A stretch of 29,141 bases of DNA from CAYNFH01 sp964396385 (GCA_964396385.1 CAYNFH010000052.1:1-29141); one strand, 5' to 3'. Shown: positions 1-7,611, numbered from the stretch's first letter. The notes: a model not told the origin generated them from the sequence alone. Translations and numbers: made by a program.

Positions 1-29
1 GGCTTCAGTGGGACTCCGGATTCTGCGTT

Positions 30-66
30 CACGCCTCACGACTTACGACTCACGACTCTGTAGTCG
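30..66. repeat. Heptad repeat array downstream of lexA
   Basis: Four 7-bp units run from 30 to 57 (CACGCCT, CACGACT, TACGACT, CACGACT). The last unit also forms a small hairpin with AGTCG at 62-66. The array lies just after the lexA stop codon, which is on the minus strand. It belongs to a group of spacer repeats seen in several gaps of this window, each with its own unit sequence. An inverted partner, if present, would lie outside the window. Confidence 0.6.
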
Positions 67-70
67 CCTC

Positions 71-703
71 CTAATGCGCCGCGGCGTAGTTCCGCATCAG
101 GCCGATCACCTTGCCGATGATCCGGCTGTCCTCCCGGTTGACGTCGATGGGATCGTACTTGGGATTGGAGGCGATCAGCCGGGCGCGGCCATCCTGGAAC
201 CGGATTCGCTTTACCGTAGCCTCGTCGCCCAGGAGCACCGCCACCAGCTCCCCGTTCTCGGCGTTTTCCTGCGGCTTGATGACAACCAGATCGCGCGGCA
301 TGATGTGGTCGCCAATCATGCTGTCGCCCTTCACCTCGAGCACAAAGGCTCCCTGGGCGTTGTGGACCATCTCGTGCGGCACGGGAACGTGGCCCTCAAT
401 GTTCTCCGAGGCGAGGATGGGCACACCAGCGGCAATGGTGCCGAGGATGGGCAGCATCGTGACGTTCCGCGTAGGGGCGGTGGCTCCCGTCTGCCCAATC
501 ACCGTGATGGACCGGGACGTGCTCGCACGCTTGATGAATCCCTTTCGCTCTAGGGCGTCCAGATGAACGGTGACCCCGCGCAAGCTGGAGATGCCGAACG
601 AGTTGCCGATCTCCCGGATCGACGGCGGGTATCCCTTGTCGTTGACATATTCAACGATGAACTTTAGAATCCGGTCCTGCTTATCGGTCAAGCCTCTGGT
701 CAT
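71..703 (-). CDS. lexA: LexA repressor (SOS regulator, self-cleaving)
   Basis: Transcriptional repressor of the SOS response; RecA-stimulated self-cleavage inactivates it. The 210-residue product has the usual LexA length. An N-terminal winged-helix DNA-binding domain occupies about residues 1-65 and ends in the typical HLDALERKGFI helix. The Ala92-Gly93 cleavage site follows, then a C-terminal peptidase-S24 domain with catalytic Ser128 (GDSM) and Lys165 (ATVKR). The start is the ATG at 703, because an AAGGAGG ribosome site lies just upstream and the protein then begins at the normal LexA position; a longer frame reaching 754 would run through the promoter. The gene is divergent from the operon beginning at 1011. 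Its promoter contains a perfect palindrome, consistent with autoregulation. Confidence 0.96.
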   Translation of the reverse strand: MTRGLTDKQDRILKFIVEYVNDKGYPPSIREIGNSFGISSLRGVTVHLDALERKGFIKRASTSRSITVIGQTGATAPTRNVTMLPILGTIAAGVPILASENIEGHVPVPHEMVHNAQGAFVLEVKGDSMIGDHIMPRDLVVIKPQENAENGELVAVLLGDEATVKRIRFQDGRARLIASNPKYDPIDVNREDSRIIGKVIGLMRNYAAAH

Positions 704-725
704 TACGAGATCCTCCTTGCCGATA

Positions 726-754
726 AGTGTACACTCACAGAAGTCTACTGTCAA
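726..754 (-). promoter_or_regulatory. lexA promoter with palindromic operator candidate
   Basis: Reading the minus strand, a perfect -35 TTGACA lies at 754-749. After a 17-bp spacer comes the -10 TACACT at 731-726. The -10 is embedded in the perfect 10-bp palindrome AGTGTACACT (726-735). Transcription would start near 719, leaving a very short leader that contains AAGGAGG. A repressor on this palindrome would block RNA polymerase directly, so it is a reasonable LexA-box candidate. It resembles neither the E. coli box (CTGT-N8-ACAG) nor the Bacillus box (CGAAC-N4-GTTCG). Confidence 0.6.
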
Positions 755-841
755 CTAGTCTGCCCGCAATTCATACCAAACAATGTGCGTGGACTTATCC
801 CCACTATTCTGAACCTCACTCGTGTCACCTCTGGACCGCGT

Positions 842-870
842 TTGACACCCTTCCGGGACTGAGGTAAGAT
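842..870 (+). promoter_or_regulatory. Sigma-70 type promoter for the 1011 operon
   Basis: TTGACA (842-847), a 17-bp spacer and TAAGAT (865-870) form a good housekeeping promoter upstream of the gene at 1011. A second candidate, an extended -10 (TGC-TATTAT) at 911-919, has a poor -35. The 5' leader contains short GC-rich inverted repeats, for example GCGCC/GGCGC near 966-980. The 755-1010 gap holds no gene I can support. Confidence 0.55.
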
Positions 871-1010
871 ACCGCGGTCGTCATACTGCCGCCCCACCCC
901 TCGCCGGGTTTGCTATTATCGCTCTGCCCCAGAACGGGGCGAGGCAGCCAGACCACTCGCCGTGAGCGCCGATGGCGCGACCACCCGACCGACCGGACTG
1001 TGAAAAAGCC

Positions 1011-1856
1011 ATGAAGCTATCCGTAATAACAGATGAGATAACCCAGGACTTCGAGCACGCGCTGGACGTAATGGCGGACTACCGCGTGAAGTACGCGGAG
1101 TTGCGCGGGCTGTGGGGAACGAACATCGCGGAGCTGGACGCGCATCAGACGACCCGCGCCAAGAAGGCGATGCGTGAGCGCGGCGTATCGGTCTGCTGCC
1201 TGGCAACACCGTTCTATAAGTGCGACCTGAACGTAGATGAGGCCGCAGTGCGCGGCCCCATGCACCTGGCAACGGCGCGAAGTCGGAGCGACCAGATGGA
1301 GCTGCTCCGCCGGTGCTGCGGCCTGGCCCACGAGTTCGGCACGGAGCTGATCAGGGTCTTCACGTTTTGGCGCAAGGGCGACCTCACGCCGGAGATCGAG
1401 GACCAGATAGTCAACGCATTTGACGAGCCCATTAAGATAGCAGAGAACGAGGGCGTCACGCTGGTGCTCGAGAACGAGCACGCGTGCTACATCGGCACGG
1501 GAGCGGAGGCGGCGCGTATCCTGTCGGAGCTGGACTCGCCGCGCGTGCGAGCCTGCTGGGACCCCGGCAACGCGTTCGCTGCCGGCGAGGTGCCTTATCC
1601 GGCGGGCTATATGGAAGTTCGGCCGTTCGTCGCGCACGTCCACGTGAAGGACGGCATGGTGGGGCCGGACGGTAAGATTAGGTTTGGTGTAATAGGAGAG
1701 GGTCAGGTGGATTACCGCGGGCAGTTCCCGGCCCTGGCCGATGACGGATTCCAGGGCTGCATATCTCTGGAATCGCACTTCGTTCCGGAGGGCGGGACGC
1801 AGGAGGAGGGCTCGCGCGCTTGCCTCGCGGCCCTACGCCGGTTTATAAAGGACTGA
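1011..1856 (+). CDS. Sugar phosphate isomerase/epimerase-like TIM-barrel protein
   Basis: A 281-residue protein of the xylose-isomerase-like TIM-barrel superfamily (AP endonuclease 2 fold; IolE/IolI-like proteins). Such enzymes bind a divalent metal and isomerise or epimerise sugars, inositols or hydroxypyruvate. Likely metal ligands stand at the ends of strands: Glu154 (VLENEH), Asp184 (CWDPGN), His209/His211 (HVHVKD) and Glu254 (SLESH). No signal peptide is visible, so it should be cytoplasmic. The start is the ATG at 1011, where the first strand (KLSVITDEI) begins; an upstream frame adds only a charged, non-conserved extension. The ribosome site is weak. The parvulin gene follows 7 bases after the stop, suggesting cotranscription. 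The substrate cannot be told from sequence. Confidence 0.85.
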   Translation: MKLSVITDEITQDFEHALDVMADYRVKYAELRGLWGTNIAELDAHQTTRAKKAMRERGVSVCCLATPFYKCDLNVDEAAVRGPMHLATARSRSDQMELLRRCCGLAHEFGTELIRVFTFWRKGDLTPEIEDQIVNAFDEPIKIAENEGVTLVLENEHACYIGTGAEAARILSELDSPRVRACWDPGNAFAAGEVPYPAGYMEVRPFVAHVHVKDGMVGPDGKIRFGVIGEGQVDYRGQFPALADDGFQGCISLESHFVPEGGTQEEGSRACLAALRRFIKD

Positions 1857-1863
1857 TTATCGC

Positions 1864-3615
1864 ATGGCCAGACAATATACATCAAGCAGGAACGTCACTT
1901 CCATCACCTACTGGCGCAAGTGGGCGGAACACCGCCTTTTCTACTGGATCCTGGCCATAGTCGTTGGGGGTGGAATCGTAGTGATGTTCGGCATGGGACA
2001 GGCCCCCGGACCCGTCGGTCGCTCCCAATCGGCTGGCGGCCAGACCATCGCCACCGTGGACGGCATCGACGTGCCCCGGGCACCGTACGAAAAGGCGATG
2101 TCGGGAATGCGCGGCTCCTTTGCCTCCAATCCGACTCAGGCCATAGGCATGGAAGGTTACATGCTCACGCGGCTCATCCAGAACGCCGCCCTGCAAGCCG
2201 AAGCCAAGCGGCGAGGGCTGGCTGTGACGGATGCGGACATCGACAAGGCCATCGCCGATGCCAAGAAGGGACCGGACGGTAAGCCGATCCCGGAGGAGCA
2301 GTGGCAGAAGCGGCTGGAAGAGCAAGGCACCTCCGAGGGCGAGCTGCGCGACCAACTGCGGCAGGAGCTGCTGCCCCAGGTGCTGCAGCAGAGCATCGAG
2401 CGTTCGCAAAAAGTCACCGAGCAGGATCTGCAAAACAGCTATGAGCAGGCGCACGTAAGCCACATTCTGGTCTCCACGTCCAAGCTGCCGGACGAGCAGG
2501 CAAAGCGCAAGGCTGAGCAGGTATATAAGCAGGTTCAGGCCGGCAAGGACTTCGCTGCGCTTGCCAACCAGTACTCGGATGATCCCGGCAACAGGTCCAC
2601 TAAGTGGGATCCGAAGCTCAAGAAGCAGGTTCCGATGGGCGCACCCAAAGGGGGAGACCTCGGCTGGGCACCGCTTAACCAACTGCCGTACGTGAAGGAG
2701 TTTTCGGACACGGTCAAGTCTCTCAAACCGGGCCAGGTGAGCCCGCCGGTAAAGACCCAGTTTGGCTACCACATCATAAAACTGGACGGATTGCGCCAGA
2801 ACCTGCCCAAGGACTACGCCAAGAACAAGGCTAAGCTCCTGGAGGACTTCAAGAAGACGCAGGGACAGAAGGCATTCGCAGACCTCACCGACCAGGTCAT
2901 GAAGAAGGCCAGAACCGTCTGGAAGGATCCCTCCCTCAAGTGGAGATACGACTACGCCAAGGCGAACCCCATGTTCGGTGTGACCAGTCAAACCTCTCCT
3001 GCGGACCAGCAGGCGGTTCAGGACGAGCTGAAGGCATACGTGGCGAAGAACCCGGACGACGGCGAAGCGGCCATGGTGCTCGCCCAGACGCTGTACAACC
3101 AGTACGTCATGGTGCCGCCTGGACCGCAGAAGGACAAGCTCCGGAACGAGGTCATCGCGGACTATGAGACGGCACTAAAGCATGCGGGCGATGAGAACAC
3201 CCAAATGACGCTAGCGCAGCTCTACCGCGACGCCAAAAACGATTCCAAGGCCCTGGAGCACTACGAAACGGCACAGCGACTGCTCAGGTGGGACGAAGGG
3301 TCGCAGACCAAGTTCACACATATGCAGCTCGAGCGTGCGTTCAAAGATCTTGGCCATCCGGAGCTGGCCGCTGTAGAGTCCAAGAAGATCGCCGAGCTGA
3401 CCAAGCAGGAGCAGGAGGAGGCCCGCAAGCGAGCCGAAGAAGCCAAGAAGGCCCCGGCGTCTACAAGTCTCCAGGGCGGGACCATCAAGGTCGGAGCGGG
3501 CGGCAAGGCGACTTCTCCAACCGTGCTCGGGGTCCCTGGTAGAGCCTCTTCAATTACCGCTAAGGGGACGCCGGAGAAGCCAGCGGCATCGGCTCCTTCG
3601 GAAGGGAAGCAGTAG
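1864..3615 (+). CDS. Membrane-anchored parvulin peptidyl-prolyl isomerase with TPR region (SurA/PpiD-like)
   Basis: A 583-residue periplasmic folding factor anchored in the inner membrane. A short cytoplasmic N-terminus is followed by one transmembrane helix at about residues 25-43. A SurA_N-like helical chaperone region spans about 60-190. A PpiC/parvulin domain at about 197-308 shows the usual VSHILV start, the GGDLGW loop and the FGYHIIKL end. Residues about 375-510 are helical and TPR-like, and the tail is Lys/Glu-rich then low-complexity (Ala/Pro/Ser/Gly). The layout resembles PpiD more than SurA because of the uncleaved membrane anchor, but the TPR tail is not standard for either. It probably helps fold exported proteins. 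It is translated from the ATG at 1864, 7 bases after the preceding gene. Confidence 0.88.
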   Translation: MARQYTSSRNVTSITYWRKWAEHRLFYWILAIVVGGGIVVMFGMGQAPGPVGRSQSAGGQTIATVDGIDVPRAPYEKAMSGMRGSFASNPTQAIGMEGYMLTRLIQNAALQAEAKRRGLAVTDADIDKAIADAKKGPDGKPIPEEQWQKRLEEQGTSEGELRDQLRQELLPQVLQQSIERSQKVTEQDLQNSYEQAHVSHILVSTSKLPDEQAKRKAEQVYKQVQAGKDFAALANQYSDDPGNRSTKWDPKLKKQVPMGAPKGGDLGWAPLNQLPYVKEFSDTVKSLKPGQVSPPVKTQFGYHIIKLDGLRQNLPKDYAKNKAKLLEDFKKTQGQKAFADLTDQVMKKARTVWKDPSLKWRYDYAKANPMFGVTSQTSPADQQAVQDELKAYVAKNPDDGEAAMVLAQTLYNQYVMVPPGPQKDKLRNEVIADYETALKHAGDENTQMTLAQLYRDAKNDSKALEHYETAQRLLRWDEGSQTKFTHMQLERAFKDLGHPELAAVESKKIAELTKQEQEEARKRAEEAKKAPASTSLQGGTIKVGAGGKATSPTVLGVPGRASSITAKGTPEKPAASAPSEGKQ

Positions 3616-3620
3616 TCTAT

Positions 3621-3699
3621 GGTTGAAGGTTGATGGTTGATGGTTGAGGGCCGGAGCATCCGGTCTGACAGTCAACCTTCAACCTTCAACCTTCAACCC
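3621..3699. repeat. 4+4 inverted heptad repeat hairpin before rsmI
   Basis: Four direct heptads (GGTTGAA, GGTTGAT, GGTTGAT, GGTTGAG; 3621-3648) are followed by a 23-base spacer and four heptads of the opposite sense (TCAACCT x3, TCAACCC; 3672-3699). The arms pair over about 27 bp with only two mismatches. The element begins 5 bases after the parvulin stop and ends 7 bases before the rsmI ATG. No U-tract follows, so it is not a classical terminator. Confidence 0.9.
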
Positions 3700-3706
3700 A
3701 CTCCTC

Positions 3707-4543
3707 ATGCCCGCTACGCTTTACGTCATCGCTACCCCTATTGGCAACCTGGAAGACATCACGCTGCGCGCGTTACGTATCCTCAAAGAGGTCGACCTGA
3801 TAGCGGCGGAAGACACCCGTATTACCCGCAAGCTCCTCAGCCACTACGGCATCCACACCCCTCTCACTTCTTACCACCAGCACTCCCGCGGGGAGAAGGC
3901 GCAGGACATCGTCGGCCGTCTCCAGGCGGGTCAGAGTGTGGCGCTCGTATCCGATGCCGGCCTCCCGGGCGTCTCCGATCCCGGTGCGGACCTCATCGGG
4001 CTTGCGATTGAGGCCGGCATTCCGGTGGTTCCGGTACCCGGCCCCAACGCCGCTCTTAGCGCGCTTGTCGTATCCGGTCTTCCCTCAGGCCGCTTCGCGT
4101 TCGAGGGCTTCCCGCCCCGCGGCAAAACGGACCGGCGTGCCTTCTTCGACGCGCTCCGAGGCGAGAGCCGTACCCTCATCCTCTATGAGTCGCCCGGGCG
4201 GCTGCTCTCGACCCTGGAGGATCTCTATGCGGTTCTGGGCGACCGGCCCATAGCTGTTGCCAGGGAGATGACCAAGGTGTTCGAGGAGGTGTTGCGAGGT
4301 CGTGTATCGGAGGCCATCGCCCAGTTCCAGGCGCGGCGGCCGCGCGGCGAGTTCACGCTGGTGATTGGTCCGCCGGATCATCGCTCGGACGCACCGAGGG
4401 AAGAGACCGTCGACGTGAAGGAGCTCCTCCAGGCTGCGATGGAAGCCGGGCTCTCGCCCAGAGATGCCGTGATTGACGTTGCGGGACGCCTGCACCTGCC
4501 AAAGCGCAAGGTCTATAGGACACTTCTCGAAATCCGAATATAG
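3707..4543 (+). CDS. rsmI: 16S rRNA (cytidine1402-2'-O)-methyltransferase RsmI
   Basis: Methylates the ribose 2'-O of C1402 in 16S rRNA using SAM, fine-tuning decoding in the P site. The 278-residue product has normal family length. It opens with LYVIATPIGNLEDITLRAL and contains AAEDTR, the SDAGLPGVSDPG loop, PGPNAALSALVVSGL and FEGFPPRGK, all conserved in the tetrapyrrole-methylase-fold RsmI family. A helix-turn-helix-like C-terminal segment (about 235-278) is also typical. The start is the ATG at 3707; an upstream in-frame extension would translate the repeat hairpin and is rejected. The gene stands alone between the hairpin and the sigma-54 promoter region. Confidence 0.96.
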   Translation: MPATLYVIATPIGNLEDITLRALRILKEVDLIAAEDTRITRKLLSHYGIHTPLTSYHQHSRGEKAQDIVGRLQAGQSVALVSDAGLPGVSDPGADLIGLAIEAGIPVVPVPGPNAALSALVVSGLPSGRFAFEGFPPRGKTDRRAFFDALRGESRTLILYESPGRLLSTLEDLYAVLGDRPIAVAREMTKVFEEVLRGRVSEAIAQFQARRPRGEFTLVIGPPDHRSDAPREETVDVKELLQAAMEAGLSPRDAVIDVAGRLHLPKRKVYRTLLEIRI

Positions 4544-4620
4544 CCAGCCTCCCCATCGTGTCTTCGTGCCCGCACCTTTCGTAGTCTCTTTCCCTCCTTG
4601 AAGCGGATGTCGCACCTCCT

Positions 4621-4637
4621 TTGGCACGCCTCTTGCA
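4621..4637 (+). promoter_or_regulatory. Sigma-54 (RpoN) promoter of the polysaccharide cluster
   Basis: TTGGCACG (4621-4628), four bases, then TTGCA (4633-4637) match the sigma-54 consensus YTGGCACG-N4-TTGCW essentially perfectly, with GG (4623-4624) and GC (4635-4636) correctly spaced. Transcription would begin near 4648, about 110 bases before the sugar transferase start. Sigma-54 promoters need an AAA+ activator bound upstream. No activator gene is present in the window, and its binding site would lie at the 3' end of rsmI or in the 4544-4620 gap. Confidence 0.72.
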
Positions 4638-4759
4638 AGCTCAGTGGGCAGGGCTGCCGGAACCGCGACGTTCCAAAATAGTCCGGCCGGCATCTGATCG
4701 ACAGGCTGCGCGCGGCGGCGGACGCCGCCTGGTCGCCGCTGCTAGAGAGGATGTTCCGC

Positions 4760-5482
4760 ATGGCTACCCTGAGGGGAACAGAGTCGCCGATCAAAGTGAG
4801 AGCTGTAGCCGACGTCGCCGGACGGAGCTCAGGTCCGGCACCGCTTGCACCGTACCGGGCTGTGGTCCCCGTAAAGCAGGTGTCCTATGCCGCCTCTAAG
4901 CGAGCACTCGACGTTGTCGTTGCGATTGCGGCCCTCATTCTATTTTCCCCCATTCTGCTCCTGGTAGCCGTCTTGGTGAAGCTCACCTCTCGGGGCCCTG
5001 TCATCTTCAAGCAGACTCGGGTGGGTCTCGGTGGGGAGTACTTCACTTGCTACAAGTTCCGCTCCATGCAAGAAGATGCGGAGGAGCACAGGGACAAGCT
5101 CGTCCATCTTAACGAGATGACCGGCCCCGTATTCAAGATTCGTAACGATCCCCGTTTAACGCCTATCGGCAAGTGGCTGCGTAAGTTCAGCCTGGATGAG
5201 CTGCCGCAGTTTTATAACGTCCTCCGAGGGGACATGAGCATCGTGGGTCCGCGGCCCCCTGTCCCGTGCGAGGTGGTTCACTACGGTCCCAGAGAGTTGG
5301 GCCGGCTGGCGATCAAGCCGGGCCTCACCTGCCTGTGGCAGATCAGCGGCCGAAACAATATCCCGTTCGAGCGCTGGATCGCCCTTGACCTACTGTACGT
5401 CCAGACCATGTCCTTCTGGAAGGACATCGCCATCATTATCAAGACCGTTCCGGCGGTCATCACCTGCCGCGGCGCCCACTAA
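4760..5482 (+). CDS. Undecaprenyl-phosphate sugar-1-phosphate transferase (initiating glycosyltransferase)
   Basis: Bacterial sugar transferase family (PF02397), the first membrane step of exopolysaccharide or O-antigen synthesis: it moves a sugar-1-phosphate from a nucleotide sugar to the lipid carrier. The 240-residue product is the short, monotopic form, without the multi-TM N-terminal domain of WbaP/WcaJ. After a variable N-tail comes a basic SKRALD motif and one hydrophobic segment (about 50-75, probably re-entrant). Then follow KFRSM (99-103), the catalytic DE pair (SLDELPQ, 146-147), GPRPP and PGLTCLWQISGR. The ATG at 4751 abuts the GAGAGG ribosome site, so the ATG at 4760 is preferred. 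It is the first gene behind the sigma-54 promoter. The sugar donor cannot be told; the neighbouring galE suggests a hexose. Confidence 0.92.
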   Translation: MATLRGTESPIKVRAVADVAGRSSGPAPLAPYRAVVPVKQVSYAASKRALDVVVAIAALILFSPILLLVAVLVKLTSRGPVIFKQTRVGLGGEYFTCYKFRSMQEDAEEHRDKLVHLNEMTGPVFKIRNDPRLTPIGKWLRKFSLDELPQFYNVLRGDMSIVGPRPPVPCEVVHYGPRELGRLAIKPGLTCLWQISGRNNIPFERWIALDLLYVQTMSFWKDIAIIIKTVPAVITCRGAH

Positions 5483-5526
5483 CGCGCCGCGGCCCCTTGC
5501 CGGCAGGACATCGTCCTCACCACTCA

Positions 5527-5590
5527 CGCCTCTCGACTATCGACTCGCGACTCTGGCTGTCCCTCTCCCCTTCTCCCCTTCTCCCCTTCT
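5527..5590. repeat. Heptad array followed by octad array before galE
   Basis: Heptads CGCCTCT, CGACTAT, CGACTCG, CGACTCT (5527-5554) are followed by three exact copies of the octamer CCCCTTCT (5567-5590). The heptads resemble the ACGACTC units downstream of lexA. No inverted partner is obvious. The rest of the 188-base gap before galE holds only a GAGAGG ribosome site near 5658. Confidence 0.7.
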
Positions 5591-5670
5591 GTCTTTCCCA
5601 CGGCTTCCAGGTATTCTCTTAGGCGGCTATCCCGGGAGTAATCCCGCGTTCTGGAAGAGAGGTAACCGCG

Positions 5671-6642
5671 ATGATCCTGGTCACCGGCGGCGCCGGCTAC
5701 ATCGGCAGCCACTACGTCCTTTATGAGCGCGAGCGCGGCACGGAGGTCGTCGTGCTCGACGACCTGGTCTATGGCCACCGCGAAGCCGTCCTGGACGCGC
5801 CGCTCGTCGTCGGCGACATAGCCAACCGGGAGCTGGTCAACGGGATTATCCGGGACTACCACGTGGACGCGGTTGTGCATTTCGCGGCGTTTGCATCGGT
5901 TGGAGAGTCGGTCGCACATCCAGAGCGGTACTACGGCAATAACGTCTGCGGCACGCTGAACTTGTTGGACTCGATGCGGGAAAACGGGGTGCGGTACTTC
6001 ATCTTTTCTTCGTCCTGCGCCACGTACGGCAATCCGGTGTACGTACCAATGGATGAGAACCACCCGCAGAACCCCATCAACCCCTACGGCGAGAGCAAGT
6101 TCATGTGCGAAAAGATGATGGCGGCGTTCGACCATGCGCACGGGCTGCGGTTTGCTTCGCTCCGGTACTTCAACGCGGCAGGCGCCGACGCACAGGGACG
6201 CATTGGGGAGAGCCACGAGCCTGAGTCCCATCTCATTCCCATTCTGCTGCAGGTGGCCCAGGGCAAGCGCGAGTCCGTGACCATCTTCGGCACAGACTAC
6301 GACACGCCTGACCGGACCTGTATCCGGGACTATATCCATATCCTGGACCTGGCGCAGGCTCATTCACTCGCTTTAGCCCGCCTGCGGGCCGGCGGGGACA
6401 GTGGTTACTTCAACCTCGGCACGGAGCACGGCTTCTCCGTCCGCGAGGTCATCAACCTGTGTCAGGACGTGACGGGTCGCTCCATCAGGGCCGTGGAGGG
6501 GCCGCGCCGGCCCGGGGATCCGCCGCGCCTGGTGGCTAGCGCGGGCAAGGCGAAGCGGGAGCTAGGCTGGACCCCGAAGTACGAGGATCTTCGCGATACC
6601 GTCTCCACTGCCTGGAACTGGGAACAGAACCGGCGATACTGA
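5671..6642 (+). CDS. galE: UDP-glucose 4-epimerase family protein (GalE)
   Basis: Extended short-chain dehydrogenase/reductase interconverting UDP-glucose and UDP-galactose (or the N-acetyl forms) through tightly bound NAD. The 323-residue length is normal. The Rossmann motif GGAGYIG lies at 6-12. The SSSCATYG segment (113-120) provides the catalytic Ser/Thr. Tyr139 and Lys143 (PYGESK) form the YxxxK pair, and the GalE-typical FNAAGAD, TPDRTCIRDYIHI and FNLGTEHG segments follow. A GAGAGG ribosome site precedes the ATG. It supplies activated hexose to the cluster. Substrate breadth (Glc/Gal versus GlcNAc/GalNAc) is not decidable here. Confidence 0.94.
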   Translation: MILVTGGAGYIGSHYVLYERERGTEVVVLDDLVYGHREAVLDAPLVVGDIANRELVNGIIRDYHVDAVVHFAAFASVGESVAHPERYYGNNVCGTLNLLDSMRENGVRYFIFSSSCATYGNPVYVPMDENHPQNPINPYGESKFMCEKMMAAFDHAHGLRFASLRYFNAAGADAQGRIGESHEPESHLIPILLQVAQGKRESVTIFGTDYDTPDRTCIRDYIHILDLAQAHSLALARLRAGGDSGYFNLGTEHGFSVREVINLCQDVTGRSIRAVEGPRRPGDPPRLVASAGKAKRELGWTPKYEDLRDTVSTAWNWEQNRRY

Positions 6643-6671
6643 AGGGGATCAGTCCCTTGAACAAGAAGACT

Positions 6672-6699
6672 CCCCCTCTCGCAAGAACGGAAGAGGGGG
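6672..6699. repeat. C/G-tract inverted repeat in the galE-rfbA gap
   Basis: CCCCCTCT (6672-6679) and AGAGGGGG (6692-6699) pair perfectly across a 12-base loop, followed by CGGGGGGTGAGGG. The pattern resembles the CCCTCTCCC...GGGAGAGGG...GGTGAGGG palindromes scattered through many GC-rich genomes. With no U-tract, termination is unlikely. A smaller inverted repeat (AAGGGGA/TCCCTT) overlaps the galE end at about 6644-6659. Confidence 0.5.
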
Positions 6700-6723
6700 G
6701 CGGGGGGTGAGGGCCACACGCGC

Positions 6724-7611
6724 ATGAGAGGAATCATTGCCGCGGGCGGCAGCGGTACCCGGCTCTACCCGGTGACGCAAGCCGTTTCCAAGCAGCTCCT
6801 CCCCATCTATGACAAGCCCATGGTCTTTTATCCGCTCAGCACCCTCATGCTGGCGGGAATCCGGGAGGTCCTGCTCATCTCCACTCCCGTGGACCTGCCC
6901 CAATATGAGCGGTTGCTGGGCGATGGGAGCCAGTACGGTATCCAGATATGCTTCGCGGAACAGTCGGAGCCCAGGGGTATCGGCCAGATGTTTCACGTAG
7001 GCAAGCAGTTTGTGGACGGAGGTCCTGCCTGCCTCGTTCTGGGTGACAACGTCTTCTACGGGCACGGCTTCCCGGACCAGCTACGCGCCGCGGCCGGCCG
7101 CACCTCCGGCGCCACCATTTTTGCATATCGCGTGAAGGACCCTCAGCGTTACGGCGTTGTCGAGTTCGATGGCAACGGCAGGGTGCTCTCGCTCGAGGAG
7201 AAGCCGCAGCATCCGAAATCGGACTGGGCCGTTGTGGGGCTCTACTTCTTCGACTCGCAGGTTACGGATATAGCCCATTCGCTGAAGCCTTCCTCCCGGG
7301 GCGAGTACGAGATAACGGACATCAACCGGGCCTATCTGAACCAGGGCTTACTTCGAGTTGAGCGGATGGGCCGCGGCATCGCCTGGTTAGATACCGGCAC
7401 CCATGAGTCCCTCCTTGCCGCCAGCAACTTTGTGGAGGCCATCGAGCAGCGACAGGGGTTGAAGGTGGCCTGCCCGGAAGAGATAGCCTATCAGTGTGGG
7501 TATATAGACGCGGAACAGGTCCTCGCGCAAGCGGCGCGCCTGGGCCAGACTGAGTATGCCGCCTACCTTCGCAGACTGGTCGAAGAGAGACGGATGACGG
7601 GAGACGAATGA
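6724..7611 (+). CDS. rfbA: Glucose-1-phosphate thymidylyltransferase (RmlA)
   Basis: First step of dTDP-L-rhamnose synthesis: dTTP + glucose-1-phosphate to dTDP-glucose + PPi. The 295-residue protein is the classic short RmlA type. The nucleotide-binding signature GGSGTRLYP (8-16) and SKQLLPIYDKPM (22-33) are intact, as are LVLGDNVFYG, YGVVEFD, SLEEKP, VGLYFFD, EITDIN and WLDTGTHESL. The end of the gene is written in the heptad repeat of the following spacer, so the last residues (RRMTGDE) may be repeat-derived. rfbC and rfbB follow directly. Confidence 0.96.
   Translation: MRGIIAAGGSGTRLYPVTQAVSKQLLPIYDKPMVFYPLSTLMLAGIREVLLISTPVDLPQYERLLGDGSQYGIQICFAEQSEPRGIGQMFHVGKQFVDGGPACLVLGDNVFYGHGFPDQLRAAAGRTSGATIFAYRVKDPQRYGVVEFDGNGRVLSLEEKPQHPKSDWAVVGLYFFDSQVTDIAHSLKPSSRGEYEITDINRAYLNQGLLRVERMGRGIAWLDTGTHESLLAASNFVEAIEQRQGLKVACPEEIAYQCGYIDAEQVLAQAARLGQTEYAAYLRRLVEERRMTGDE

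Noticed and set aside
71..754. Longer LexA starting at 754
   Set aside because: It would place the promoter and palindrome inside the coding region and adds a non-conserved N-terminus; the ATG at 703 has a strong ribosome site.
1882..2991. Long minus-strand open frame opposite the parvulin gene
   Set aside because: It mirrors a well-supported gene, has no recognisable domain or ribosome site, and is of the kind GC-rich coding DNA produces on its complement. The same applies to frames at 9838-10779, 11744-12889, 16229-17218, 18876-20240 and 26920-27966 (plus strand).
3621..3699. CRISPR array or rho-independent terminator
   Set aside because: The units are 7 bp without unique spacers of CRISPR size, and there is no U-tract after the stem.
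6672..6716. Terminator after galE
   Set aside because: The C/G-tract hairpin is followed by a G-rich stretch rather than U residues, and the downstream gene belongs to the same pathway cluster.
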